Counted from the first letter of the stretch, positions 16,392-24,525 are shown. The stretch: DNA of 31,295 bases from Collinsella sp. AF25-2LB (GCF_003458415.1 NZ_QRUF01000002.1:157731-189025), one strand, 5' to 3'. Notes: generated by a model not told the origin, from the sequence alone. Translations and numbers: made by a program.

Positions 16392-17087
16392 CCGGTAAAT
16401 GATTATTTAGCTGAACTCGGAGAAGCCCTTTTTGCTCAAACAATTGAAGAGAACAAGCGAGAAAATCATTACCGTTCAGTCGAGTCATTCTGCGAAGTCA
16501 AGGGCGGTTAGAGGCTCCCTAAAGGTTCAGAGCTAATTGCAGAGGCAAACTCTCATCCATATATTCGAGTCCGCGACTTAAACAACGCTTCTGTTCTCTT
16601 ACTCACTTCGGAAATGCTATATATCGACGATGAAACACGATCTAATATTTCGCGCTACGTTGTCAACACTGGCGATCTAATTGTTTCCGTTGTCGGAACG
16701 ATTGGCCTTACGGCGTATATCGGAAAAACGCTCGATGAGGCAAACCTCACAGAGAATTGCAACAAACTTACTTCGTTTAAAGGCGACTTTGCGGCGTGGT
16801 CGTATTTCTTTCTTCGTAGCTCAATGGGCATGGAAGCTATTAGGCTTGGAACTGTTGGTGCCGTTCAGACCAAGCTTGCATTAAAAAACATTAAGTCGAT
16901 GAACGTCCCGTTTGCTCCAGCTTGTGCAATAGAAAGAACGACTTCGACGCTCAATGGTATTCTTGAGCTCATATAGGCTAATATACTCAAGTCGTAGGCT
17001 CTTGGCGAACTGCGTGACGCATTGCTTCCCAAACTCATGTAGGGCGAAATCGACGTCTCTCAGTTTGGCGCTGTTCGGATGGATTAG
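16392..17087 (+). pseudogene. hsdS: type I restriction specificity subunit (hsdS) relic with in-frame TAG codons
   Basis: One reading frame covers the second half of an HsdS protein. It has the central conserved spacer (VNDYLAELGEALFAQ), a target-recognition domain with HPYIRVRDLNN, VVNTGDLIVSVVGTIG, LTENCNKL and VGAVQTKLALKNIKSMNVP, and the C-terminal conserved helix ALGELRDALLPKLM with GEIDVSQF. The frame contains four internal TAG codons, at 16509, 16974, 16995 and 17040, and no TAA, TGA or frameshift. It ends at a fifth TAG at 17085. At least one TAG (after LKS, in the S-Q-x-L-x-x-L-R-D motif) stands where Gln is usual. The N-terminal half, hsdM and hsdR are absent. TAG is used as the normal stop by other genes in this window, so decay is the simple reading. 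Confidence 0.8.
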
Positions 17088-17116
17088 GTATAGAGCGCTA
17101 TGGCAGGGGGGCGAAG

Positions 17117-17968
17117 ATGATGATTGTTGTAAATGAATCGGCTGCTGCTTCATATCTATACCTAATGGGATTAACCATAGACGAAGAGCTGCCGCTTACG
17201 CAACACCTCTCTCTATTGCCGGCCACGTGCAAGGCCTCGCCGGACGACATGATAAATTCTGTGATGAAATATGGCAGCGGAGATGAGACCGATTTAGGTG
17301 TCTTGATTGCCGTCCTTAGGAAAACTACAGCTCAGTTGCGCGTTGTTGGAGAGGGCAAAGAGCTTGCAGTTCGAGTTTGGAATGCCCAATCTGCAATAGT
17401 TCTATTGTCCGCGCTTTTGAATTGCGAATTGTATTGGCATGTTCAGAGCGATTCGCGGACAGAAGATTTTTCGCCATGCTCGGCAATCAATGTTGTTCTT
17501 TCTACAAGGTTGTTCATTCCAAGAAAATTGAAAGTGATCAACGATTCAGAGAAGCAGTGGATAAGACAGCATTATCGGGACGCATGGGAACTGTTTGATA
17601 AAAACACGCGATTTGAGACCGCGGTGAATTCCTTGTGGAGCTACAAGCAATCGCTTCGACCTTCAGTTCAAATGGCGATTATATGGGCTGGGATTGAGTC
17701 ATTGTTTGGAGTCCGGAGCGAACTTGTTTTTCGTGTCAGTACTCTCGCAGCTTTGTTTCTTGGAGGAGGCAAGCAAAAACAGCAAGAAATAAAGAAACTA
17801 TATAGAGCAAGGTCAGAAGCCGTTCATGAGGGAAAACAACCTTCTGAGTCTTGTGTTTCCGATTCTGCAAAATTATTGCAAGCGCTAATCTTGGAATGCG
17901 TCGAACGGGGCTGTTTACCAAATGAGGACGGTTTGCTTTTCGGATTCGAAGAAGGATCGGCTAAATAA
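17117..17968 (+). CDS. HEPN-domain protein (Apea-like), candidate defence RNase
   Basis: Encodes 283 residues with a GGGGGGCGAAG ribosome site directly before ATG 17117; a second ATG follows at 17120. The C-terminal third carries a HEPN-like helical domain: QMAIIWAGIESLFG, RVSTLAALFL and then RARSEAVHEGK, where Arg232-x4-His237 matches the R-x4-6-H catalytic motif of HEPN ribonucleases (the ApeA/RloC-type C-terminus). The N-terminal part is unrecognised. HEPN proteins commonly act as RNA-cutting toxins or abortive-infection effectors. The gene is intact, monocistronic as far as visible, and sits between two relics. The next relic's frame opens inside its 3' end. Confidence 0.6.
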   Translation: MMIVVNESAAASYLYLMGLTIDEELPLTQHLSLLPATCKASPDDMINSVMKYGSGDETDLGVLIAVLRKTTAQLRVVGEGKELAVRVWNAQSAIVLLSALLNCELYWHVQSDSRTEDFSPCSAINVVLSTRLFIPRKLKVINDSEKQWIRQHYRDAWELFDKNTRFETAVNSLWSYKQSLRPSVQMAIIWAGIESLFGVRSELVFRVSTLAALFLGGGKQKQQEIKKLYRARSEAVHEGKQPSESCVSDSAKLLQALILECVERGCLPNEDGLLFGFEEGSAK

Positions 17969-17989
17969 TCATTTATCGCCCTACGAGTA

Positions 17990-18470
17990 TTTGCAGATGA
18001 GACACCGATGCGTTTCAGTTGCATTGCATAGACAAGATAACGAAAAAGCAGCAAATCAAGAATGGCGATTCGCAAACATGGTTTATCCGGAGTTTTCACC
18101 AACCGCATCTTTGCGCGCCGCCTCAAATGAAACCCATAATGGAGTTTGGGCCATTCCAGAGTCACTTGCGCAAAGGTATTGCGAGTTTTTGGATCCAGTG
18201 ATTTTGAGACGTAGCGTCGCCACTCAGACCGCGAACGCTTCATCGATCTGCAACTTCGGCAAAGCAAAAGGCCGAACATATGACCATGTTTTGATTTATC
18301 CAGTTGCCGATATGGCCTCTTGGTTGCAAGATGCCTCGACGGATCTGAAGCCGCAAACACGCTCCAAGCTCTATGTTGCAATTACTAGGGCGAGGTTCAG
18401 CGCTGGCTTCGTGGTTGCTGACAATAAAATAAATGAGCTTCCAGACACGCTAAGCGTCTGGAAGCCATAA
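17990..18470 (+). pseudogene. C-terminal fragment of a UvrD-like (GajB-like) helicase
   Basis: An open frame from an ATG at 17922 (inside the HEPN gene) to TAA at 18470. Helicase similarity begins at about EWRFANMVYPEF and includes SICNFGKAKGRTYDHVLIYP (the KGxTxDxVLIxP signature of UvrD C-terminal domain motif V) and SKLYVAITRARFS (motif VI). The ATPase N-terminal half is missing, so it cannot be an active helicase. This branch of UvrD helicases occurs in defence pairs such as Gabija GajB, but a fragment cannot settle that. The stop is embedded in a near-perfect inverted repeat that may act as a terminator. Confidence 0.7.
18440..18468 (+). terminator. possible terminator overlapping helicase fragment end
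   Basis: GCTTCCAGAC ... GTCTGGAAGC, an inverted repeat with inner ACGC/GCG pairing, spans the last codons of the fragment. Only a weak T-rich tract (about 18480-18490) follows. Confidence 0.4.
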
Positions 18471-18935
18471 ATCAATCACGTGTTTGTTTGTCAGCAAAAG
18501 CGGATCCCTACGTGAACCTAAAGACGGCCTTGATCAGTCATCCGTTGAACCTGGAGATGCACTTACCAGTCAACTTCATCCATATCACCCCAATCCTCTG
18601 AAACAACTCTCATGTCACCCTTCTCTGGCTGCGTCTCGGTTGCGCCCAGCGCCTATTTGGCTACTTCCGCTTGTATCCTGAGTAATAACCTCCGCTGCTG
18701 CAACCAAGGTGGCGAATTGCTGCCTTTGCCATATGGATCTGTATGTAAGTGCTTCGAGGTGATGATGCCGATCTCACTTCAATTCATGGACGCATCGAAA
18801 TAATAGGGCGGAGTCGCTCTCTCGATCCCGTCTCGCAAACCCGAATAGTTCTGACTTTCCCGTTATCCGGAACATCTGGGGAAGTTCGCGTCCCAGTCCG
18901 GAAAACCCAATGCCTGAAACGACGATGCCAAGGGG
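18471..18935. other. intergenic, about 465 bases, no gene supported
   Basis: No frame here has a convincing start, ribosome site or protein motif. Short open frames on both strands are composed of low-quality sequence. A minus-strand stretch near 18782-18910 reads RITGKSELFGF and ends in VHEL, possibly a worn coding relic, but too short to assign. Confidence 0.4.
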
Positions 18936-19508
18936 TTACTCGGTCAGCTTCTTGCATCCGTGCCAGGTCAAGGGAAGGGGCAGCCTGTAGAACGAGGTTG
19001 GCTCCATAGGGATCTCCTCGAGCCTTCCGTTGCCCCGCCGAACCCATGAAGTTCCGCTTGCGTCGGTGAAAGCCGTTTCGGGTGCCGTGCGTACTCCCAT
19101 TCCGTGCCCTTCCGTCGGGAGCCATATGCACCATGCTCCAGGAGGAAGCGTGCCGACGCAGACGCGGTTGGGATAAGCGGGGCGGTTATCCTCACCTTTG
19201 AAAGAGGGGCCGGCCCCGCTAATCCCGACGCAGGTGACGATTACGTCGTAGACGGGGGACTCGCTTTCGTTTCGAAGCACGACGAATTGCCAGACGAACC
19301 GATTGTCCTCGGGCTGATCAGTTCGGTTTCGATCCCCTTCGTACCATGCCGATATGCGGGATGGCTGATGCCGCTTGATGTCGTCCTCCCTGTTCTTTTT
19401 GCTCTGGTTACTTTGCCAGAGTGCGGCAATCAAGGCCCCCAAGGTAACGAGTCCGATGAATGCTTGGACAATCAGATTGGCGATGTCTATATCGATATCA
19501 AAAGGCAC
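18936..19508 (-). CDS. small membrane-anchored protein of unknown function
   Basis: About 190 residues from a GTG start at 19508. One N-terminal membrane segment (about residues 10-30, LIVQAFIGLVTLGALIAALW) is followed by a basic cytoplasmic stretch (SNQSKKNRED). A globular beta-rich domain follows with FVWQFVVLRNESESPVYDVIV and a CVGTLPPGAWCIWLPT segment. I know similar actinobacterial hypothetical proteins but no function. The ribosome site is weak, so the start is uncertain. Neighbours are relics, so it may be a stand-alone cargo gene. The composition is GC-rich, unlike the nearby AT-rich fragments. Confidence 0.5.
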   Translation of the reverse strand: MPFDIDIDIANLIVQAFIGLVTLGALIAALWQSNQSKKNREDDIKRHQPSRISAWYEGDRNRTDQPEDNRFVWQFVVLRNESESPVYDVIVTCVGISGAGPSFKGEDNRPAYPNRVCVGTLPPGAWCIWLPTEGHGMGVRTAPETAFTDASGTSWVRRGNGRLEEIPMEPTSFYRLPLPLTWHGCKKLTE

Positions 19509-19602
19509 TGGATGGTCACCAGCTTAGCGTCGTGGGGCGATAAATCTAACTCCGAATAATACGGCTTGATCGATGGTCGACGTTACGTAAACGTCAAAAT
19601 GG

Positions 19603-19637
19603 GTTTGTCTTAACAGCCTTATTTTCTTAAGACAAAC
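19603..19637. repeat. perfect 11-bp inverted repeat
   Basis: GTTTGTCTTAA ... TTAAGACAAAC with a 13-nt spacer. No T-run follows on either side, so it is not a clear terminator; it could be an operator or the end of a lost mobile element. Confidence 0.5.
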
Positions 19638-19680
19638 TTGCCGCAACGCCAATTCAAAGAGTTTGCCGTGACGCAGACAG

Positions 19681-19794
19681 ATGCAGTTGGTTGCTGAAAA
19701 GCGTGGTTATTTGGGCAGGATTCGCTTCAAAACGCCCGTCGATTATTACGAACTAATGCAGCCTGTAGGGTGGATGTACTTCGATAAGCAGTAG
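19681..19794 (+). pseudogene. short coding relic, family unknown
   Basis: A 37-codon frame with ATG at 19681 ends at TAG 19792-19794. It reads MQLVAEKRGYLGRI followed by VDYYELMQPVGWMYFDKQ, a protein-like composition resembling the tail of a larger enzyme. No ribosome site is visible. It may be a real small gene, but a 3' remnant is more likely. Confidence 0.3.
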
Positions 19795-19862
19795 TCGACA
19801 TGCTCTGGTTTTGAACGAAAAGTCCCAGAGACAATCGATAACGATTCTTCTTTGATGATGCG

Positions 19863-19896
19863 AGCGGCGCTACCATTAGCAGCGCCGCTTGTTTTC
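19863..19896 (+). terminator. intrinsic terminator
   Basis: AGCGGCGCT ... AGCGCCGCT, a perfect 9-bp stem with a 9-nt loop, followed by TGTTTTCC. It follows the short relic ending at 19794 and precedes the next fragment. Confidence 0.65.
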
Positions 19897-20009
19897 CGCT
19901 CGCAGATAGATCCCGCCATGTTGACCACCGAATGCATCTTGACCGACGTGCTCGTACTCCTATTCGGGCACAGAAATTGGAGGCGCGGCCCCCAGCGTCT
20001 ACTCAGCGA

Positions 20010-20222
20010 AATTCGTTAAGAAAGCTGACATCGAACACTGTGAACTCCGTCATCGAATCGAATCTCATTGACTGGGATGCGTTCATTAATGATGACTTTG
20101 ATGCCTATTTCAAAGCTCGCGTCATGGCTTTGCTGGACGCTATTGAGTTCGCACTGGGCAAGTCCATCTCCGATAGGGGCACCGAGGAAACAGTAAAGAG
20201 ATTTGGCCGCTCATTGGAATAA
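20010..20222 (+). pseudogene. C-terminal fragment of a larger protein, perhaps DUF262-like
   Basis: A frame open from ATG 19932 to TAA 20222. The first 30 codons (Arg/Pro-rich) do not look like protein. From about SLRKLTSNTVNSVIESNLID a plausible helical domain follows: DFDAYFKARVMALLDAIEFALGK and ETVKRFGRSLE. This pattern (an aromatic-rich helix, R-x-x-x-L-L-x-x-I-E-x-A-x-G-K) resembles the C-terminal end of DUF262/HNH-type proteins (GmrSD relatives), but the match is from memory and weak. The gene lacks its start. It lies 43 bases ahead of the TIR-like gene, so it may once have been a partner. Confidence 0.4.
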
Positions 20223-20264
20223 GATGCTTCTTAGCTCCGTTATTGGTTATAGAAAGAAGGCTTA

Positions 20265-21026
20265 ATGTCTGATTTTGAAATTTTGCAGCAGTTGTGCGAA
20301 ACAGCAGACGAACTTTCAAAGAAATACATCAGCTCTAGTTCGCCTGACTTTAAAGCATGGAAGACAAGGGCGGACAGGCTTTTAATTAGGCGATTTGGAA
20401 AAGACAGCTACGAATTTAAAAGCTTTAACAAAATCAGCTACTCGTTGTCTTTCTTCACCTCCGGTACGCCCGACTCGGCTTTCGTTGAAGCCTGTGCGGA
20501 CGGCCTGCGCAGTGCAAAAGCTGTGCTGGAGACATACCTTGATGAGTTTTCAGACGAAGGGGAAACCGGATCGACTGCAAATGTTGGAGATTATTCGAAG
20601 GTATTTATCGTTCATGGTCACAACGGAGAGCTTAGAGAAAGGGTCGCGAGAATCATCGAAAGGCAGGGCCTGACGGCGGTTGTCCTAAACGAGCAGTCAA
20701 ATCAGGGCAAGACAATCATCGAAAAGCTGGAAATTGAAGGCGATGCAGCAGGAGCGGTATGCCTTTTTACGGCGGACGACGAAGGAAGAGCCCAGGCAGA
20801 ACAGTCGGAAAAGCCCAGGGCTAGACAAAATGTTGTATTTGAAGCCGGATACTTTATTGGTCGGCTTGGCAGGGAAAACGTTGCAATTCTTGTTGACAAA
20901 GGTATCGAGATTCCCTCCGATCTACAGGGCGTCGTTTATACCGGAACAGACAGTTGGGAGTTCGGCCTCTTGAAAGAACTCAAGTCCATGGGATATTCCA
21001 TCGACTTTAATAAGATGGATATCTAA
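20265..21026 (+). CDS. TIR-like nucleotide-binding effector-type protein (Cap12/Pycsar-type TIR)
   Basis: Encodes 253 residues with an AGAAAGG ribosome site. The N-terminal 105 residues are a helical region without a recognised fold. From Val113 the TIR-like domain (PF10137 type) runs to about residue 240: VFIVHGHNGELRERVARIIE, then VVLNEQSNQGKTIIEKLE, the conserved block RARQNVVFEAGYFIGRLGR and VAILVDKG. Glu193 in FEAGYF is the likely catalytic residue. Proteins of this family act as NAD-degrading effectors in CBASS-like and related anti-phage systems, usually with a cyclase. No cyclase is nearby, so it may be a stand-alone effector or an orphan. It is intact and AT-rich. Confidence 0.8.
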   Translation: MSDFEILQQLCETADELSKKYISSSSPDFKAWKTRADRLLIRRFGKDSYEFKSFNKISYSLSFFTSGTPDSAFVEACADGLRSAKAVLETYLDEFSDEGETGSTANVGDYSKVFIVHGHNGELRERVARIIERQGLTAVVLNEQSNQGKTIIEKLEIEGDAAGAVCLFTADDEGRAQAEQSEKPRARQNVVFEAGYFIGRLGRENVAILVDKGIEIPSDLQGVVYTGTDSWEFGLLKELKSMGYSIDFNKMDI

Positions 21027-21195
21027 TCTGTTGATCCCTCCTTTCACCGACTGGCAAAACGATTTACACCTAATTGTTGGCACAGCTCAGAGGCATTTTC
21101 TTTGTTTACGGCCTGATCTCGCTAAACTAATAGCTGCTGCTACCAGGGCATTTTCTGGTGCACATTCTATTGGCTCTGCGAAGATCGGAGCGGGT

Positions 21196-22269
21196 ATGTT
21201 TGCTGCCGAGTCCCACACCAGCCGTCATCACATTGCGATCGCTGCCATGGCCTGCCTATGCGTCTTGCTGGGCGAGCCAACTTGCGCCGCGGGCGCGGAG
21301 AGCCTGTTCATCGCGGGCGCGACGCACTACGAGCCGGGCGTGTCGGGCCCCGGCTGGGCCTGGACCGATGCCGGCCATCTGGAGCTTGACGGCTACGCGG
21401 GCGAGGCCATCGGCGCAGACGGCGACCTGGTCGTGACGCTTGTGGGGCGCAACTCGGTGACGGAGACGCATGCGCCCGATGCGGACATCACGCTGTGCGG
21501 CATGGAGGTGTGGGGCAACCTGACGCTTCGCGGTACCGGGACCCTGACGGCGACGGGCTCGCAGTGCGGGATCCACGTCTCTCAGGCGCTCGCGGTGGAC
21601 GGCTGCACCGTCGATGCCCGGGCAGACGGGGCCGATATCACGGACGAGGCGGTCGCCGGCGTGATCGCAGGCGACATGGCCGTGCGCGGCGGCGGACGCG
21701 TCGTTGCCGCGGGCGCCGGGTCCGGAGCGGGCGTGCGCGCCTACGGCGTGTATCTGCAGGATGCGGGCCTTGGCGATGGTGCGGCCGGCTGTCGGCTTTC
21801 CGTCGACGCCTCGTGGCTTGAAGCGGCCGGTGCCGACGGCGGCGTTGCGCGCACGGGCGGGTCGCTTGTGTCCGCACGGTTTGTGACGCCTACTGACGGA
21901 GTCTTTGGTGCTGGTGGCGTGGTGGATGCTGCAGGGGTCGTGGCAGCGCACGTGGTGGTTGAGCCCGATGTGGCCACGCCGCCGGCGGAGGAGACCGATG
22001 GGGTCGTTGTGCCTGGCGATAGCGTGGATAAGTCTCCCATCGATGCTAACCCCGCTGCCGGAGAGCCCACCACGGGGTCCACGGAAAATCCCGCGCTGAA
22101 ACCCGCGGCTACGACAACCAAGACCACGGTCGCCAAGACGGTCAAGCCCAAGCCTGCCACCGCAACAACTGTGGCACTCCCCAAGACCGGCGACAACAAC
22201 TGGATAGCCGCTTCTGCGACGCTTTTCCTGCTGGGGACAGTGCTTCTAGCTGCCGCATGTCGTTGTTGA
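21196..22269 (+). CDS. LPKTG-anchored cell-surface protein
   Basis: About 357 residues from the ATG at 21196 (GGAG lies five bases ahead). The frame stays open upstream to 21031, but that part is AT-rich and not protein-like. An N-terminal signal peptide (IAAMACLCVLLGEPTCAAGA) is followed by Gly/Ala-rich beta-repeat-like sequence with short motifs such as LTLRGTGTLTATGSQCGI, reminiscent of right-handed beta-helix repeats. Next come a Pro/Thr/Lys-rich spacer (about 270-325), LPKTG at residues 328-332, a membrane anchor and a short tail. It is a sortase substrate by design. The gene is GC-rich and looks native, unlike its AT-rich neighbours. The function of the exposed domain is unknown. Confidence 0.72.
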   Translation: MFAAESHTSRHHIAIAAMACLCVLLGEPTCAAGAESLFIAGATHYEPGVSGPGWAWTDAGHLELDGYAGEAIGADGDLVVTLVGRNSVTETHAPDADITLCGMEVWGNLTLRGTGTLTATGSQCGIHVSQALAVDGCTVDARADGADITDEAVAGVIAGDMAVRGGGRVVAAGAGSGAGVRAYGVYLQDAGLGDGAAGCRLSVDASWLEAAGADGGVARTGGSLVSARFVTPTDGVFGAGGVVDAAGVVAAHVVVEPDVATPPAEETDGVVVPGDSVDKSPIDANPAAGEPTTGSTENPALKPAATTTKTTVAKTVKPKPATATTVALPKTGDNNWIAASATLFLLGTVLLAAACRC

Positions 22270-22460
22270 GATAGCTGCCATTTGGAAGAAAGAGACATCC
22301 ACAAGGTATAACTATTTGCGTGTTTGTCTATAGGCACCCAATTATCGAAGGCAGAGGCCATACGGACGTGATCATGGGCTGAATCGTGACATGCGACCCA
22401 GGTCCACATGAATGAGAAAAGCATTCAATAATGTCGCAGGTTAGACTGAAGGCAACGAAA

Positions 22461-22492
22461 GGGCACCGGGATCTTTGTCGACCCTGGTGCCC
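22461..22492 (-). terminator. probable terminator for the minus-strand gene at 22610
   Basis: GGGCACCGGG ... CCCTGGTGCCC forms a stem of about ten pairs with an 11-nt loop. On the minus strand it is followed by TTTCGTT, and it lies about 120 bases past the stop codon at 22610. The gap from 22270 to 22609 otherwise holds no supported gene. Confidence 0.5.
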
Positions 22493-22609
22493 AAGCGAAA
22501 GACCATCAGAGTTGCCTCGCAATATTCGACGGTGCTAAAGCGGGCAAATATTAAACCGGACTCATTGGTGAGCTGTATGAGCTGGTTTCTTAGTGACATC
22601 CCGGATTGT

Positions 22610-23764
22610 CTATAAGCAAAAGTCTGGTGTTTCGGAAATGTTGTACCGTACGCCAAAACTGTCAATCTCTTGTTTTAATACAGCCCACTCAATTTCTAAA
22701 AGCAGCCGCATAACATCGTAAATTGTCACAATGCCTCGAATCCCCTTGCTCCTCATCCGCACGAGTTCGTAAATCAATTGAACAGAAATCGTTGCTGTAT
22801 ACGGTTCACCGCTTCTATCAAGATTTAATGCTCTTGCAGCATCAATGATCGCGGTGCCAAATAGAAGCTCAGGGCAAATCCCTTCAGCGGGGTTTTCGAT
22901 TGTGATATTTACCTTATCTGCGCAAAGCTCAATTTCTGTTTCTCCGGCTCTGCTTTGTTTGAGAAAGGGTTCCGTTTTACCTAGACCTAAATATTCCGTT
23001 CTTTTAAGACGCTGCCTGCGGCAGCTCTCCTTAAACATATTGTTACGACAATCTATGATGGCGGCATTCGCAATCTGGTCAGTCAGGCATGGGTAAAAAC
23101 CTATTAGGATCCAATCGACCTCGCAAGATGCCTTGCAAAGGAGATCGTAAATTTCCGCATAAAGTGGGCATTGTCCACTGTCGAGGCGGGCCACTCTTGT
23201 TCCATCGTGAATGAATAATCCCTGAAAATCTGAATGAATTTCAATTAAATAGCCCAATTCAATGCGTCCATCATCACCGCTAAGTTCAGTAAGGTGATTG
23301 CGGTATTTAGGTAATTTGCGAGCATGACCTGTTTTTCCACCAAACAATCGGGCATCTAGAGAGCGCGTCAGATCGTCACGGCATGCACAGCTTTGATGAT
23401 ATTTTGCCAACGAGACATAGTTTGCGACGATGCTCGCCAATTCCTCCGGCAAAACATCGTCGGCTTCAAGCCTTGGCATTAGCTTTTCGCGCTCAGCTTT
23501 CAACGCAGATGTGAGCTCAGCAGATTTTGATTGAGCGTTTCGACCATGTTTGATGTTATGGTCGATTCTAAAATGCTCCAAACCAACAATGGATCCATTT
23601 TCGCGGGTAATAACAATATCAGGGCACTCGCTGCCTGCGTTAATAGATCCACACACCTTCAAGGCAGCTTTCTTCTTGTATCCACCCGAGGCCATTGATA
23701 GCCTAAGAACATCATTGAACACTTGCTCTTCGTGCGCGTTCTGGTCGCTTTTATTCTTGCTCAT
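22610..23764 (-). CDS. protein of unknown function, possible nuclease
   Basis: Encodes 384 residues. I do not recognise the family. An early segment, ECPDIVITRENGSIVGLEHF, has the spacing of a PD-(D/E)XK nuclease core (D in CPDIV, E in GLEHF), with His where Lys would be expected. Other notable stretches are RIELGYLIEIHSDFQGLFIHDG, SCEVDWILIGFYPC and a Cys/His-rich part (YHQSCACRDD). It has no signal or membrane segments. The gene is divergent in direction from the LPKTG gene and is followed by a hairpin. It sits next to another unknown gene and the RloAB pair, so a defence or restriction role is possible but not shown. Confidence 0.6.
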   Translation of the reverse strand: MSKNKSDQNAHEEQVFNDVLRLSMASGGYKKKAALKVCGSINAGSECPDIVITRENGSIVGLEHFRIDHNIKHGRNAQSKSAELTSALKAEREKLMPRLEADDVLPEELASIVANYVSLAKYHQSCACRDDLTRSLDARLFGGKTGHARKLPKYRNHLTELSGDDGRIELGYLIEIHSDFQGLFIHDGTRVARLDSGQCPLYAEIYDLLCKASCEVDWILIGFYPCLTDQIANAAIIDCRNNMFKESCRRQRLKRTEYLGLGKTEPFLKQSRAGETEIELCADKVNITIENPAEGICPELLFGTAIIDAARALNLDRSGEPYTATISVQLIYELVRMRSKGIRGIVTIYDVMRLLLEIEWAVLKQEIDSFGVRYNISETPDFCL

Positions 23765-23827
23765 GCCGGATCCTCCGCCCTTATAAGTAAAACATAATTC
23801 AGCTCGCGCTTTTATAGAAGGTGCGAG

Positions 23828-23859
23828 GCCCTCGTCACAAGTGAATGAATGACGAGGGC
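23828..23859 (-). terminator. hairpin between two minus-strand genes
   Basis: GCCCTCGTCA ... TGACGAGGGC, a perfect 10-bp stem with a 12-nt loop. No strong T-run follows on either strand. It could be a weak terminator after the gene ending at 23919, or a bidirectional boundary. Confidence 0.45.
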
Positions 23860-23918
23860 AAACAGGGTTAAGGTATGACCTCCGTGTTACCTTTCAGCCC
23901 TACCCAAATTCAAATTTA

Positions 23919-24260
23919 TTATGCTGCTTTATCAATTTGAATAGCGGGGATCCTCGATTTCTTTCTTCCTAAGCTTGTGCTGGTTCCAAAGTCGGTCTGG
24001 CCCCTTTTAGATGCAACTTTGTATTTCTCAATCTGAGTTCTATAGCCTTCAATTAGCTCCAATAAAGACTCATCGAGAAACAGCAACATTTCGCTTCCGT
24101 CATATCCCTCAGCGGTATCATCCACGAACTTGCATTCTGTTCTCGGCATATCGAAGGTGCACTTTCGGAGAAGGTTCTCAAGTATTTCTAGGCGGCGAAC
24201 CAGAACGCCTGCATCATCTATAACATCCAGCCAACTGGACCCGTCCTTGCAAAACAACAT
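23919..24260 (-). CDS. small protein of unknown function
   Basis: Encodes 113 residues, acidic at the N-terminus. It has a helical stretch VRRLEILENLLRKC and, near the middle, EGYDGSEMLLFLDESLLEL followed by RTQIEKYKV. The C-terminus (about 88-113, SKRGQTDFGTSTSLGRKKSR) is basic and flexible. I do not recognise a family. It is upstream of the unknown gene at 23764 on the same strand, with about 155 bases between them. It diverges from the RloAB pair across a 265-base AT-rich gap. An antitoxin or small regulatory role is a guess. Confidence 0.45.
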   Translation of the reverse strand: MLFCKDGSSWLDVIDDAGVLVRRLEILENLLRKCTFDMPRTECKFVDDTAEGYDGSEMLLFLDESLLELIEGYRTQIEKYKVASKRGQTDFGTSTSLGRKKSRIPAIQIDKAA

Positions 24261-24525
24261 TTCGTCCCTTTCGTTTTACAGCTCTGATGGACAAAAGAAA
24301 TCTAAAGCCGCGTGCGGACATCATTAAAAATTGTTCTTAAAAGCAGTGTAGAAAATCAGTTTCAGACATTATGTTGTATGGACTTGCTGAGACCTTTAGT
24401 TTGAATCTCAATTTAAAGTAGATATTTGTTCGAAACTAACAAATAATGGTTTTAAAACAATATAATTTTCCTTGTTATTAAAGAATGTCTGCGGTGAATC
24501 AACTTTTTTGAAAAGGATTCTGAAG
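24261..24525. promoter_or_regulatory. AT-rich divergent promoter region ahead of the RloA-like gene
   Basis: About 265 bases without a gene, markedly AT-rich. A TATAAT hexamer at 24461-24466 lies about 60 bases before the ATG at 24526, but no good -35 box is seen 17 bases upstream. TTGTT ... AACAA at 24427-24442 forms a short inverted repeat that could be an operator. Confidence 0.4.

Noticed and set aside
16392..17087. Stop-codon reassignment of TAG as the explanation for the hsdS frame
   Set aside because: Several intact genes in the window (for example those ending at 8524, 13472 and 26491) stop with TAG, and no suppressor tRNA is seen in the window.
17824..18381. Minus-strand 185-codon frame
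   Set aside because: Opposes both the HEPN gene and the helicase fragment, with no recognisable motif.
18784..19134. Minus-strand 116-codon frame
   Set aside because: Runs in a different frame over the small membrane gene; the composition is that of a shadow.
21031..21195. N-terminal extension of the LPKTG protein
   Set aside because: AT-rich and not protein-like. The ATG at 21196 has a ribosome site and leads straight into a signal peptide.
22441..22665. Minus-strand 74-codon frame
   Set aside because: Overlaps the end of the 384-residue gene in another frame and runs through the terminator hairpin.
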